Assembly (NCBI RefSeq): GCF_026262575.1
Contig: NZ_JAPKFL010000017.1
Location: 61,791-125,790 of the forward strand
Reading direction: 5' to 3'
Length of the DNA: 64,000 nt
DNA from: Streptomyces marinisediminis
Lineage (GTDB): Bacteria > Actinomycetota > Actinomycetes > Streptomycetales > Streptomycetaceae
In this document: positions 16,930 to 25,799 of the stretch, piece by piece
How positions within the stretch are numbered: the first letter of the stretch is position 1
Layout of the letters: each line of letters starts with the position of its first letter
The notes under the pieces: generated by a model
What the model saw: the letters and a program-made list of their open reading frames with translations, nothing else
The model's database searches: none
What the model was told of the DNA's origin: nothing
Made by a program: the position numbers and the translations under genes

Positions 16930-18437
16930 GCGCGCCCGGCGCGAGCCGCTGGGTGGCGCTCGCCGTGCTCGTCCTCGCCGTGCTCCTGGTCGGCATCGAC
17001 GCCACCGTGCTGGGCCTGGCGATGCCCTTTCTCAGCGAGGACCTGGCCCCCTCCAGCACCCAGCTCCTGTGGATCGGGGACGTCTACTCCTTCGTCATCG
17101 CCGGGCTGCTGGTGTCCATGGGCAGCCTCGGGGACCGGGTGGGTCGCAAGCGGCTGCTGCTGGTCGGCGCCACCGTCTTCGGCGCCGTCTCCGTGCTCAA
17201 CGCCTACGCCCACAGCGCCGAGGCGATGATCGTGTGGCGCGCGCTGCTCGGGGTGGCCGGCGCGACGCTGATGCCGGCCACGCTCGCGCTGATCCGCAAC
17301 CTCTTCCACGACCCGCGCGAGCGCAGCCTGGCCGTCGGCATCTGGGGCGCGATGGCCTCGGCGGGGGCGGCCGTGGGCCCCGTGGCCGGCGGCTTCCTGC
17401 TGGAGCACTTCTGGTGGGGGTCGGTCTTCCTGATCAACCTGCCGGTGATGGCCGTGCTCGTCCTGGTCGGCGCCCGGGTGCTGCCGGAGTCGAAGAACCC
17501 GGCCCCCGGCCCGTGGGACGTGCCCAGCGTGCTGCTGTCGATGGCCGGCATCGTCGGCGTCGTCTACGCGGTGAAGGAGGCCGCCGCGCACGGGTCGCGC
17601 TGGGACGTCTACCTCGCCGGCGCCCTGGGCGCGCTGTGCCTGTCCGCGTTCGTGCGGCGGCAACTGCGCCTGCCCCACCCGCTGCTGGACATGCGGCTGT
17701 TCCGCAGCCGGGGCTTCTCCGGCGCGGTGCTGGCCGACCTGCTCACCATCCTGGGGCTGTCCGGGCTGATCTTCTTCCTCTCCCAGTTCCTCCAGATGGT
17801 GCAGGGACGCAGCCCGCTCCAGGCCGGTGTCGCGGAGCTGCCCGCGGCGATCGGCGCGGTCGCCGCCGGCCTGCTGGCCGGGACCGTCGCCCGGCGCACC
17901 TCGGTGCGCGCGTCCGTCTCCGGCGGCCTGGCCGCCGTGGGCCTGGCTCTGGGCGCCTGCCTGTGGCTCGACCAGTACACCGACTACTGGCTGCTCGGAC
18001 CGGTGCTGCTCGTCGTCGGCCTCGGCGCCGGGCTCTCCTTCACCGTGACGGCCGACGTCATCCTCTCCAGCGTGCCGCGGGAACAGGCCGGGTCGGCCTC
18101 GGCCGTCTCCGAGACGGCCTACGAACTCGGGGCCGCGCTCGGCATCGCGCTGCTGGGCTCCATCGTCACCGGGATCTACCGGGGCTTCGCCGTCCCCGAG
18201 GGCGTGCCCGACGCCGTGGCCCGGGACGCCCACGCCTCGCTGGGCGGCGCCGTCGACGCGGCGGCCAGGCTCCCGGCGGAGCTGGGCGACCCGCTGCTCG
18301 CCGCGGCGCAGAGCGACTTCACCGCCGGGCTGCGCTCGGCGGCCGGGGTCGGCGCGGCCGTCCTGCTGACCGCCGCGGTGGCCGCCTGGCACCTGCTGCG
18401 CCACCAGCGCCTGTCCGACGTCCCGGAGGAGGTCTGA
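16926..18437 (+). CDS. MFS drug efflux transporter, DHA2 (14-TM) family
   Basis: A 503-residue multidrug/H+ antiporter with about 14 hydrophobic helices. Helix 1 carries LLVGIDATVLGLAMPFLSEDLAPS, the usual DHA2 start, and the loop 2-3 motif A is seen as GSLGDRVGRKRLLL. Motif C-like GAMASAGAAVGPVAGG lies in the fifth helix. It starts at GTG 16926 overlapping the tetR stop. Relatives (QacA/EmrB/SmvA type) export cationic antiseptics or natural products; the substrate is not predictable. It ends at a hairpin shared with the converging plsC gene. Confidence 0.92.
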   Translation: MSAPGASRWVALAVLVLAVLLVGIDATVLGLAMPFLSEDLAPSSTQLLWIGDVYSFVIAGLLVSMGSLGDRVGRKRLLLVGATVFGAVSVLNAYAHSAEAMIVWRALLGVAGATLMPATLALIRNLFHDPRERSLAVGIWGAMASAGAAVGPVAGGFLLEHFWWGSVFLINLPVMAVLVLVGARVLPESKNPAPGPWDVPSVLLSMAGIVGVVYAVKEAAAHGSRWDVYLAGALGALCLSAFVRRQLRLPHPLLDMRLFRSRGFSGAVLADLLTILGLSGLIFFLSQFLQMVQGRSPLQAGVAELPAAIGAVAAGLLAGTVARRTSVRASVSGGLAAVGLALGACLWLDQYTDYWLLGPVLLVVGLGAGLSFTVTADVILSSVPREQAGSASAVSETAYELGAALGIALLGSIVTGIYRGFAVPEGVPDAVARDAHASLGGAVDAAARLPAELGDPLLAAAQSDFTAGLRSAAGVGAAVLLTAAVAAWHLLRHQRLSDVPEEV

Positions 18438-18446
18438 CCCGCCCGG

Positions 18447-18469
18447 GGCGGCCCGCCGGGCGGGCCGCC
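18447..18469. terminator. Bidirectional terminator between MFS and plsC genes
   Basis: A 9-bp perfect GC stem (18447-18455 with 18461-18469) and a five-base loop sit ten bases after the MFS stop and 20 bases beyond the plsC stop on the other strand. It is probably used in both directions. Confidence 0.6.
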
Positions 18470-18488
18470 GGTTCCGGGGCGCTCGCCC

Positions 18489-19175
18489 TCAGGCCGCTTC
18501 CTTGGCCTTCGTGGCGTACATGTCGACGTACTCCTGGCCCGAGAGCCGCATGACCTCGCTCATCACCTCGTCGGTCACCGCGCGCAGCACGTAGCGGTCG
18601 CGGTCCATGCCCTCGTAGCGGGAGAAGTCCAGCGGCTCACCGAACCGGACGGCGACGCGTCGGCCGCCGCCGAAGCGGGGCAGCCCCCGGCCGCCGGGCT
18701 GCACCTGGTCGGTGCCGATCATCGCGAACGGCACCACCGGCGCCCCGGTCATCAGCGCCAGCCGGGCGATGCCGGTGCGGCCCCGGTAGAGCCGCCCGTC
18801 CGGGGAGCGGGTGCCCTCGGGGTAGATGCCGAAGACCTTGCCCTCCTCCAGCACCCGGCGCCCGGTCATCAGCGCGGCGACGCCGCCGCGCCCGCCGTCC
18901 CGGGCGACCGGGATCATGCCGACGCCGGTGAAGAACCACGCCATCAGCCGCCCCTTGAGCGTCGTGCCGGTGACGTACTCGTCCTTGCCGATGAAGAACA
19001 CCTGCCGGTCGGTGACGACCGGCAGCACCATCGAGTCGATGAAGGTGAGGTGGTTGCCGGCCAGGATCACCGGGCCCTCGCCGGGGATGCGGTCGGCGCC
19101 CTCGATCCGCGGCCGCAGCAGCAGGCGGAGCAGCGGGCCCAGTACGGCCTTGATGAGAAGGAAACGGCCCCTCAC
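18489..19175 (-). CDS. 1-acyl-sn-glycerol-3-phosphate acyltransferase (PlsC-like)
   Basis: A 228-residue membrane-associated acyltransferase that likely converts lysophosphatidic acid to phosphatidic acid using acyl-CoA or acyl-ACP. It has the HX4D motif in AGNHLTFIDSMVLP, the glycerol-phosphate-binding EGTRSPDG motif and an IGTDQVQPGG block. The N-terminal hydrophobic helix (LLIKAVLGPLLRLLLRP) fits membrane attachment. Actinobacteria carry several paralogues, so the exact acceptor is not certain. It converges with the MFS gene and diverges from the glycerophosphodiesterase; both touch phospholipid metabolism. Confidence 0.88.
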   Translation of the reverse strand: MRGRFLLIKAVLGPLLRLLLRPRIEGADRIPGEGPVILAGNHLTFIDSMVLPVVTDRQVFFIGKDEYVTGTTLKGRLMAWFFTGVGMIPVARDGGRGGVAALMTGRRVLEEGKVFGIYPEGTRSPDGRLYRGRTGIARLALMTGAPVVPFAMIGTDQVQPGGRGLPRFGGGRRVAVRFGEPLDFSRYEGMDRDRYVLRAVTDEVMSEVMRLSGQEYVDMYATKAKEAA

Positions 19176-19426
19176 TGGGATTCAGCCTCCGTGGTGTGTG
19201 ATCGGCGCGGCGTGCGCCGGAACCGACGATACCCGCGCTCGCGTACCCGCGTACGCGGGGGTAACCGCGTCGGCGCCCCGGGGCGGGGCGGGGCGGTGGT
19301 GTTCGCGCCGTGTTCCGCGGGCCGTCTCCCGCCGGACAGCCGGGCGCGCCTACGCTGCGGGCCGTCGATCCGTCAGGCACCGCCGCCCGCCCGCACGCGC
19401 GGGCGGCGGCAGGAGAGGAGAGGTCC

Positions 19427-20590
19427 ATGGAGCCCATGGCACACCAGCAGCGCCCCGGACGCCGGGCCGTGCTCGGCGCGACGGTGCTGGGAGCGGCCGG
19501 CGCGATGACGCTCGGCGCGGCCGGTACCGCCCAGGCGCGGCCCGAAGCGGGGCCCGGGCGCGGCCGGGGGCCGGGGAAGCTGCCGGTCCCCGCGGTCATC
19601 GCGCACCGCGGCGCCAGCGGCTACCGGCCCGAGCACACCATGGGCGCCTACGAGCTGGCCCTCGACATGGGCGCCGACGTCATCGAACAGGACCTGGTGC
19701 CCACCCGGGACGGCCACCTGGTGTGCCGCCACGAGAACGAGATCGGCGGCACCACGGACGTCGCCGAGCACCCGGAGTTCGCCGCCCGCAGGACCACCAA
19801 GACGGTGGACGGCCGCGACATCACCGGCTGGTTCACCGAGGACTTCACCCTCGCGGAGCTGAAGCGGCTGCGGGCCGTCGAGCGCATCCCGGACCAGCGC
19901 CAGGAGAACACGCTCTACGACGGCCGCTGGCAGGTGCCCACCTTCGCCGAGGTGCTGGACTGGGCCCGTGCGGAGGGCCGCCGCCGGGGTCGGACGGTGT
20001 GGCTGCACGTGGAGACCAAGCACCCCAGCTACTTCCGCGGCCTGGGGCTGGGCCTGGAGGAGCGCCTGGCCCGCCACCTGCGCGCCCACCGCCTGCACCG
20101 CCGGAACGCGCCGGTGTTCGTGCAGTCCTTCGAACCGAGCAGCATCCAGCGCATGGCCCGCCTCGTCGACACCCCCGGCGTGGTGCTGCTGTCCTCGGCC
20201 GCCTCCCGCCCGTGGGACTTCGTGGAGTCCGGCGACCCGCGCACCGTGGCCGACCTGGTCACCCCCGCGGGTCTGGACTGGATCGCCTCCTACGCCCAGG
20301 GCATCGGGCCCACGCTCGACCTCGTCGTGCCCAAGCGCGCCGACGGCAGCCTGGGCGAGCCCACCTCGCTCGTGCGCGACGCGCACCAGCGCGGCCTGGT
20401 GCTGCACCCCTACACCCTGCGCAACGAGAACGCCTTCCTGCCGGCCGAGTTCCGGCGCGGCACCGACCCGGCCGCCTACGGGGACGCCTTCGGCGCGCTG
20501 CGCGCCTACTTCGCCACCGGTATCGACGGCATCTTCACGGACCAGCCCGACACCGCGCTGCTGGCCGCCGCCGACCACCGCGCCGGCTGA
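19427..20590 (+). CDS. Tat-exported glycerophosphodiester phosphodiesterase
   Basis: A 387-residue secreted GlpQ-type enzyme that hydrolyses glycerophosphodiesters to glycerol-3-phosphate and an alcohol. A twin-arginine signal (RRAVLGATVLGAAGAMTLGAAG) ends near ...TAQA. The GDPD barrel begins IAHRGASGYRPEHTMGAYELALDMGADVIEQDLVPTRDG, with the two catalytic His (AHRG; CRHE in place of the usual HD) and metal-binding Glu/Asp. The length fits the periplasmic GlpQ class. ATG 19427 follows AGGAGAGGAGAGG. An 11-bp hairpin (19380-19390 with 19399-19409) lies just before the RBS and could influence translation. Confidence 0.9.
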   Translation: MEPMAHQQRPGRRAVLGATVLGAAGAMTLGAAGTAQARPEAGPGRGRGPGKLPVPAVIAHRGASGYRPEHTMGAYELALDMGADVIEQDLVPTRDGHLVCRHENEIGGTTDVAEHPEFAARRTTKTVDGRDITGWFTEDFTLAELKRLRAVERIPDQRQENTLYDGRWQVPTFAEVLDWARAEGRRRGRTVWLHVETKHPSYFRGLGLGLEERLARHLRAHRLHRRNAPVFVQSFEPSSIQRMARLVDTPGVVLLSSAASRPWDFVESGDPRTVADLVTPAGLDWIASYAQGIGPTLDLVVPKRADGSLGEPTSLVRDAHQRGLVLHPYTLRNENAFLPAEFRRGTDPAAYGDAFGALRAYFATGIDGIFTDQPDTALLAAADHRAG

Positions 20591-20875
20591 ACGGGGTCCG
20601 CCTGACGACGCCTGTTCACCCGGACGGCCCCGCGCTCCGCACCGCCCACCCACCGCGGAATCGCAGGCGGGTCGGGAATCTCACAGCGGAGTTCGGGGCC
20701 GACGCGTTCCCGTCGCCTGCGATCTGTGCGCAGAATGCTGTCGGCGGAGGTTGGAATGCTGCCCCGTAGGGAAGGGTGCGTAAGACAACCGGCGTCACCA
20801 GGGCAGCCAGTCCGGCCGCGCGACCCTCACCCGCTGCCGCGCCGGACGTGAGACACCAGAAAGAGGCGTGCGCAC

Positions 20876-21379
20876 ATGGGCATGAGCGTGACCATCTCTG
20901 CGGCGACCGGGCAGGACACCGAGCAGATCCTCAAGCTCCAGTACCTGTGCTACCAGAGCGAGGCGGAGCTGTACCGGGACTGGAGCATCGAGCCGCTGAC
21001 CCAGACGCTGGACGCCCTGCGCGCCGAACTCGAGGGCGGCTGCGTGCTGGTGGCCCGGCTCGGCGAGGAGGTCGTCGGCTCGGTGCGCGGCCAGGTCGAC
21101 GCCGCCGGCACCGGGCACATCAACAAGCTCGTCGTCCACCCCCGGCTGCAGCGGCACGGGCTCGGCGGGCGGCTGCTGGCCGCCCTGGAGACGCGGCTGG
21201 CCCAGGAGCAGGGCGCCCAGCGGTTCCGGCTGTGCACCGGCCACCGCAGCGAGGGCAACCTGCGGCTGTACCGGCGCTGCGGCTACGTCGCCTCCGGCAC
21301 CGAGCGCGTCTCGCCCAAGCTGAGCGTCATCACGCTGGAGAAGGCGGCCGTCGCCGAGGCGTACGCCCAGAGCGCGTGA
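20876..21379 (+). CDS. GNAT family N-acetyltransferase
   Basis: A 167-residue single GNAT domain. Beta4 and the acetyl-CoA loop read INKLVVHPRLQRHGLGGRLLAALE, and the C-terminal strand reads RLYRRCGYVASGTERVSPKLSVITLEK. The acceptor substrate is unknown. ATG 20876 is preceded by GAGG nine bases upstream; a second ATG lies at 20882. The 285 bp upstream contain no gene and no recognisable regulatory element. It converges on the two membrane-protein genes. Confidence 0.85.
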   Translation: MGMSVTISAATGQDTEQILKLQYLCYQSEAELYRDWSIEPLTQTLDALRAELEGGCVLVARLGEEVVGSVRGQVDAAGTGHINKLVVHPRLQRHGLGGRLLAALETRLAQEQGAQRFRLCTGHRSEGNLRLYRRCGYVASGTERVSPKLSVITLEKAAVAEAYAQSA

Positions 21380-21430
21380 CGCCAGCCGCCCCGGGGGCGC
21401 CGGCCTGCCCGGCCTGCCCGGGGCGCCGGC

Positions 21431-21904
21431 TCAGTCCGCCGCCGGCTCCGCGCGCCGCAGCCACAGCAGGCCGACGACCGGCAGCACCAGCGGGATGAAC
21501 AGGTACCCCATGCCGTAGGTGGACCACACCGTGGTGTCCGGGAAGGCCACCGGGTCGAGCACCGACCAGGTGCCCACGGCCAGCACGCCCACGAGTTCGG
21601 TGACGCAGCCGGCCAGCGCGGTGCGCCGCGCCGCCTCGCCGCCGCGCACCAGCGCGACGGTGATGCCCGCGTACACGGCCGCGGCCAGGGCGGACAGCAG
21701 GTAGGGCAGCGGGGCCTCGTCGAACCGGGTGGCGATCTGGTACGCCGAGCGGGAGGTGGCCCCGATGGTGAAGATCGCGTAGAGGGTCACCAGGAGGCGC
21801 CCGGGGCCGGTGCCGATGCCGGCCCGGGGGCGCGCCGCGTCGCTCTCGCGCGCCCAGGCCGGCCGGCCGGCGGGGGCCGCGTCGCGGCGTGTTCGCTCAG
21901 GCAC
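21431..21904 (-). CDS. Conserved small integral membrane protein
   Basis: A 157-residue protein with about four hydrophobic helices (TLYAIFTIGATSRSAYQI; LPYLLSALAAAVYAGITVALV; ALAGCVTELVGVLAVGTW; YLFIPLVLPVVGLLWL) after a ~40-residue hydrophilic Arg/Ala-rich N-terminus. I start it at GTG 21904, which overlaps the end of the upstream membrane-protein gene by eight bases, suggesting coupled translation. I do not recognise a function; actinobacterial genomes carry similar uncharacterised proteins. It ends with WLRRAEPAAD. Confidence 0.75.
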   Translation of the reverse strand: MPERTRRDAAPAGRPAWARESDAARPRAGIGTGPGRLLVTLYAIFTIGATSRSAYQIATRFDEAPLPYLLSALAAAVYAGITVALVRGGEAARRTALAGCVTELVGVLAVGTWSVLDPVAFPDTTVWSTYGMGYLFIPLVLPVVGLLWLRRAEPAAD

Positions 21905-22265
21905 CGGTGCCGCTCCAGACGTCGTGGAGCCGCACCTGGAGCACCGCCAGCACGAAGGCACCGGCGGCCACCGTGGCCGACCCCCAGCGGGTGCGCTCGG
22001 CGAGCGAGAGGAAGGCGACCGCCGGGATCGCCGCCGCGCAGCCGAGCAGGTACGAGACGAACACGAGCGTGCCCTCGTCCGCCTCCTGGCCCCCCGCCAG
22101 CGCCACCACGCCGACCACGAGCTGGACCAGCGCGAGCACGGTGACGACGGCCATCCCGATGAAGTGCCAGTCCTTGGTGGGCTGGTCCCGGTAGGCCGCG
22201 AAGCCGCACCAGGCGGCCAGCGCGAGCGCGGCCACGCCGAGCGCGACCGTCAGGGGGGTGAACAT
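21897..22265 (-). CDS. Conserved small integral membrane protein
   Basis: A 122-residue protein with four predicted membrane helices (LTVALGVAALALAAWCGF; FIGMAVVTVLALVQLVVGVVAL; LVFVSYLLGCAAAIPAVAFLSL; ATVAAGAFVLAVLQVRL). The ATG with first base 22265 (MFTPLTV) begins directly at the first helix; the open frame continues upstream but is Arg/Gly-rich and unlike coding sequence. It forms an overlapping pair with the following membrane gene, so the two may work as one membrane unit. Function unknown. Confidence 0.72.
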   Translation of the reverse strand: MFTPLTVALGVAALALAAWCGFAAYRDQPTKDWHFIGMAVVTVLALVQLVVGVVALAGGQEADEGTLVFVSYLLGCAAAIPAVAFLSLAERTRWGSATVAAGAFVLAVLQVRLHDVWSGTGA

Positions 22266-22724
22266 GGCAGCGACTTTACTGCGCTGCCCCGGCTCGTCCC
22301 GTTTCGGGTCCGGCTCCGCGCCCCACCGCGCGCACCGCGGGTCGTGGGGCGCGGAGCCGGACCGTCCGTCCGGCGTGGCGGGTGCCCGCGGTGCGCCGTC
22401 CGCGTGGCGCCGTGCCCGTCCGCCGCGCCGCCCCCTCCGTCCGCCCTCGTCCGCCCGCACCCCGCCCGTGTCGCCGCGTCCGTCCCGCGGCGGCACCGAG
22501 GGCCCGCCGTCGCGCTCTCCGCGCTCGTCGGCCGTGGCCTTGGCCACAGTGCGGTGTGCCGGAGCCGGCCGGCCGAGCCCCGCAGCGCCCCCGTCTGCCG
22601 CACGATTCCGCAGGTCACAGCGGTGTGCGTGGCGAAGCTTCGGGTACCGGACGCCCGTTTCAGCATGCGGACATCCGTCTCTGCGGTCGGGACGCGGCCG
22701 TGGGCGTCTGGTTCACTGGTGCCC

Positions 22725-22811
22725 ATGACCACGACGCGCAGCCCCCTTCACGTCACCGAGGCCCTCCCGGCGCCCGGTGACCGCTGCATGCGTCGAATGT
22801 GTGACCGCTGA
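22725..22811 (+). CDS. Putative Met/Cys leader peptide of the metNIQ operon
   Basis: A 28-codon ORF, ATG 22725 to TGA 22809-22811, too short for routine gene calling. The peptide begins MTTTRSPLHVTEALP and ends GDRCMRRMCDR, so two Cys and two Met sit within its last eight codons. It lies about 210 bp before metN, followed 17 bp later by a hairpin. No Shine-Dalgarno sequence is visible; TTCACT seven bases upstream suits a leaderless start. Streptomyces genomes hold many short Cys-ending leader ORFs before nutrient operons. By analogy it may couple operon expression to ribosome stalling at Met or Cys codons. The function is inferred. Confidence 0.5.
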   Translation: MTTTRSPLHVTEALPAPGDRCMRRMCDR

Positions 22812-22828
22812 GGGCCCCCGCCTGAGCC

Positions 22829-22850
22829 GCCTCGCGCCCCGAAGCGAGGC
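22829..22850 (+). terminator. Hairpin between leader ORF and metN
   Basis: GCCTCGC (22829-22835) and GCGAGGC (22844-22850) form a 7-bp stem with an eight-base loop, 17 bp after the leader ORF stop. Its position suits an attenuator controlled by translation of the leader. There is no T-run. I found no SAM riboswitch core in the region. The rest of 22266-23022 holds no gene I can support. Confidence 0.4.
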
Positions 22851-23022
22851 TCCGTAGCGGCGCCGCGCCGTCGACCCCGCCCCGAGGCGGCCCGGCCGCG
22901 CCCGTGCGCCCGGCGCCCGTAAGGCGCCGCCGCCTGCCGCCCCACCACTTCACCGCGCCCGCAGCACACCCGTGCGCGCCGCCGGCCAGCCCCGGCGCGC
23001 ACTCGACAGTGACGGAAACCCA

Positions 23023-24075
23023 GTGATCACCACCACGGATCTGACGAAGGTCTACCGCACCAAGGACCGCGAGGTCACCGCCCTGGACGGCGTCAACCTG
23101 CACGTGCGCGAAGGCGAGGTCTACGGCGTCGTCGGCCAGAGCGGCGCCGGGAAGTCCTCGCTCATCCGCTGCGTCAACCTGCTGGAGAGGCCCACCTCCG
23201 GCACCGTGACCGTCGCGGGGCAGGACCTCACCGCGCTCGCCGGGCGCGGCCCGCGGCCCTCCGCGGCGCTGCGGGCCGCGCGCAGCCGCATCGGCATGGT
23301 CTTCCAGCACTTCAACCTGCTCTCCTCGCGCACCGTCCAGGGCAACGTCGAACTGCCGCTGGAGATCCTCGGCGTCTCCCGGGCGGCCCGCCGGCGCAAG
23401 GCGCTCGACCTGCTCGACGTCGTCGGGCTGGCCGACCGCGCCCGCGCCTACCCCGCCCAGCTCTCCGGCGGGCAGAAGCAGCGCGTGGGCATCGCCCGCG
23501 CCCTGGCCGGCGACCCCAAGGTGCTGCTCTCGGACGAGGCCACCTCGGCGCTCGACCCGGAGACCACCGGCTCGGTGCTCCAGCTCCTGCGCGACCTCAA
23601 CCGGCAGCTCGGGCTCACCGTCCTGCTCATCACCCACGAGATGGACGTGGTCAAGTCCGTCTGCGACTCCGCGGCCCTGATGCGCGGCGGACGGGTCGTG
23701 GAGTCGGGCACCGTGCCGAAGCTGCTGGCCACGCCCGGCTCCGAACTGGCCGCGACCCTCTTCCCGGTCGGCGGCGAGCCCACCGCGGCCGACGGCACGG
23801 TGGTCGACGTCACCTTCCAGGGTGAGGCCACCGGGCAGCCGGTCGTCGCGCGGCTCGCCCGCACCTACAACATCGACATATCGATACTCGGCGCCGCGAT
23901 GGACACCGTCGGCGGACGCCAGACCGGGCGCCTGCGCATCGCGCTGCCCGGCGACTACGCCGACAACGTCGTCCCCGTCGGCTTCCTGCGCGAGCAGGGG
24001 CTGACCGTGGACGTCGTCACCGCACCCGGCGCCGACCGCGCGGGCGCGGCGCCGCGACGGGAGGGCGTGCGATGA
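23023..24075 (+). CDS. metN: Methionine ABC transporter ATP-binding protein
   Basis: A 350-residue ATPase of the D/L-methionine importer. It has Walker A GQSGAGKSSLIR, Q-loop VFQHFNLLSSRTVQ, signature LSGGQKQRVGIARAL, Walker B VLLSDEATSALDPET and the H-loop LLITHEMDVV. Residues ~260-340 form a C-terminal NIL domain (GQPVVARLARTYNIDISILGAAMDTVGGRQTGRLRI), the methionine-sensing regulatory domain typical of MetN, which causes trans-inhibition when cell methionine is high. I choose GTG 23023, with a weak GGAAA upstream; the frame is open from 22972. It overlaps metI by four bases. Confidence 0.93.
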   Translation: MITTTDLTKVYRTKDREVTALDGVNLHVREGEVYGVVGQSGAGKSSLIRCVNLLERPTSGTVTVAGQDLTALAGRGPRPSAALRAARSRIGMVFQHFNLLSSRTVQGNVELPLEILGVSRAARRRKALDLLDVVGLADRARAYPAQLSGGQKQRVGIARALAGDPKVLLSDEATSALDPETTGSVLQLLRDLNRQLGLTVLLITHEMDVVKSVCDSAALMRGGRVVESGTVPKLLATPGSELAATLFPVGGEPTAADGTVVDVTFQGEATGQPVVARLARTYNIDISILGAAMDTVGGRQTGRLRIALPGDYADNVVPVGFLREQGLTVDVVTAPGADRAGAAPRREGVR

Positions 24076-24743
24076 CCTGGTCCGAGATGCAGCCGCTGCT
24101 GCTCCAGGCGTGCGTCGACACCCTCTACATGGTCGGCTGGGCCACCGCCGTGGCCGCGCTCGGCGGCCTGCCCCTGGGCGTGCTGCTCGTCCTCACCGAC
24201 CGCGGCGGCATGCTGCGCAACGGCCCCGTCAACCGCGTCGTGGGCGCGCTCGTCAACGTCGGCCGCTCACTGCCGTTCGTCATCCTCCTCGTCGCGCTGA
24301 TCCCGTTCACCCGCCTGGTGGTGGGGACGTTCATCGGTCCGACGGCGGCGATCGTGCCACTGGCCGTGGGCGCGGTCCCCTTCTTCGCCCGGCTGGTGGA
24401 GACCGCGCTGCGCGAGGTCGACCGCGGGCTCGTCGAGGCCGCGCAGGCCATGGGCGGCGGCACCGGCACCGTGGTGTGCAAGGTGCTGCTCCCGCAGGCC
24501 CTGCCCTCCCTGGTCGCCGGACTCACCACCACCGTCATCGTGCTCATCGGCTACTCCGCGATGGCCGGCGTCGTCGGCGCGGGCGGCCTGGGCGACCTCG
24601 CCCACACCTACGGTTACCAGCGCTTCGAGACGGCGCTGATGCTCGTGACCGTCGCGATCCTGATCGCCTTGGTCACCCTCGTGCAGCTCGTCGGCGACGC
24701 CGCCGTGCGCCTGCTGGCCCGCCGCGAGCGCGGCGTCCGCTGA
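24072..24743 (+). CDS. metI: Methionine ABC transporter permease
   Basis: A 223-residue inner-membrane permease with about five helices, the usual MetI size. The conserved EAA loop is seen in EVDRGLVEAAQAMGGGTGTVVCKVLLPQALPSL, which contacts MetN. The family stretch GYSAMAGVVGAGGLGDLAHTYGYQRF follows. ATG 24072 overlaps the metN stop, so translation is coupled. It works as a dimer with two MetN subunits and receives methionine from the MetQ lipoprotein. Confidence 0.93.
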   Translation: MTWSEMQPLLLQACVDTLYMVGWATAVAALGGLPLGVLLVLTDRGGMLRNGPVNRVVGALVNVGRSLPFVILLVALIPFTRLVVGTFIGPTAAIVPLAVGAVPFFARLVETALREVDRGLVEAAQAMGGGTGTVVCKVLLPQALPSLVAGLTTTVIVLIGYSAMAGVVGAGGLGDLAHTYGYQRFETALMLVTVAILIALVTLVQLVGDAAVRLLARRERGVR

Positions 24744-24832
24744 CGCCCGCCACCCCCACAGACCACCCTCCGCACCACCGAGAAGCCCGAACTCTTCGTC
24801 GGGCAGGCACCACAGGAAAGAGAGCACTCATC

Positions 24833-25687
24833 GTGCGCACCCACCGCAAGATCACCGCAGCCGCGGCCACCACCGCCCTCGCCCTGGGCCTCACCGCCTG
24901 CGGCACCGCCTCCGACCCGGACACCGGCGGCTCGGGCGACGGGGCCGGGCAGGGCCCCCTCACCGTCGCGGCCTCCGCGACCCCGCACGCCGAGATCCTG
25001 GAGTACGTGCGCGACCACCTGGCCGAGCAGGAGGGCCTGGAGCTGAACGTCAAGGTCTTCAACGACTACGTGCTGCCCAACACCGCCACCGAGAGCGGCG
25101 ACGTGGACGCCAACTACTTCCAGCACAAGCCGTACCTGGACGACTTCAACGCCAAGAACGGCACCCACATCGTGCCCGTCACGACCGTCCACCTCGAACC
25201 GCTCGGCCTGTACTCCCAGGACGCCGGCGACCTGTCGGACATCGCCCCCGGGCAGACCGTCGCCCTGCCCAACGACACCACCAACGGCGGCCGCGCCCTG
25301 CGGCTCCTGGACGCCCACGGGCTCATCGAGCTGACCGACGACGCCGGGCAGGACGCCACCCTGGCCGACATCGCCGACGCCAAGGGCCTCACCTTCAAGG
25401 AGCTGGAGGCCGCCACCGTCCCGCGCGCGCTGGGCGAGGTGGACGCGGCCGTCATCAACGGCAACTACGCCATCGAGGCCGACCTGAGGCCCGCCGAGGA
25501 CGCCCTCGCCCTGGAGGACGCCGAGGACAACCCGTACGCCAACCTCCTCGCCGTCAGGGAGGGCGACGAGGACGACCCGCGCGTCGCCCTGCTGGCCGAG
25601 CTCCTGAACTCCGAGGAGGTCAGGACCTTCATCGAGGAGGAGTACGACGGCTCGGTGCTCCCCGCGTTCGAGGACGCCACCGCCTGA
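24833..25687 (+). CDS. metQ: Methionine-binding lipoprotein (NlpA/MetQ family)
   Basis: A 284-residue substrate-binding protein. The N-terminus (VRTHRKITAAAATTALALGLTACG) is a lipoprotein signal with lipobox LTAC, so the mature protein would be anchored at its Cys outside the membrane. The NlpA domain shows VAASATPHAEILEYV, KVFNDYVLPNTA, DANYFQHKPYLDDFN, PNDTTNGGRALRLL and DAAVINGNYAIEA. GTG 24833 has AGGAAAGAGAG upstream. The 89-bp gap after metI is longer than the overlap before it and may allow higher expression of the binding protein. A terminator follows. Confidence 0.93.
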   Translation: MRTHRKITAAAATTALALGLTACGTASDPDTGGSGDGAGQGPLTVAASATPHAEILEYVRDHLAEQEGLELNVKVFNDYVLPNTATESGDVDANYFQHKPYLDDFNAKNGTHIVPVTTVHLEPLGLYSQDAGDLSDIAPGQTVALPNDTTNGGRALRLLDAHGLIELTDDAGQDATLADIADAKGLTFKELEAATVPRALGEVDAAVINGNYAIEADLRPAEDALALEDAEDNPYANLLAVREGDEDDPRVALLAELLNSEEVRTFIEEEYDGSVLPAFEDATA

Positions 25688-25706
25688 GCGGCTCCCTTCA
25701 CCCCGA

Positions 25707-25744
25707 GCGCGGCGCCGGAGCCCCCCGCGGGCCCGGCGCCGCGC
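25707..25744 (+). terminator. Terminator after metQ
   Basis: A 12-bp perfect GC-rich stem (25707-25718 with 25733-25744) and a 14-base loop, 20 bp after the metQ stop. It separates the methionine operon from the GNAT gene. Confidence 0.65.
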
Positions 25745-25799
25745 GCGGGCGGCCATGCTGCATGCTGGGGCATTCGAACCCATCGGCACGGAGCGGCGC

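Noticed and set aside
22266..22720. Open frames in the region before the met leader ORF
   Set aside because: All are Arg/Pro/Ala-rich, present in several frames at once, and lack an RBS; typical noncoding high-GC read-through.
22266..23022. SAM riboswitch before metN
   Set aside because: No recognisable SAM-I or SAM-II core; the leader ORF is the better candidate. An Infernal scan would settle it.
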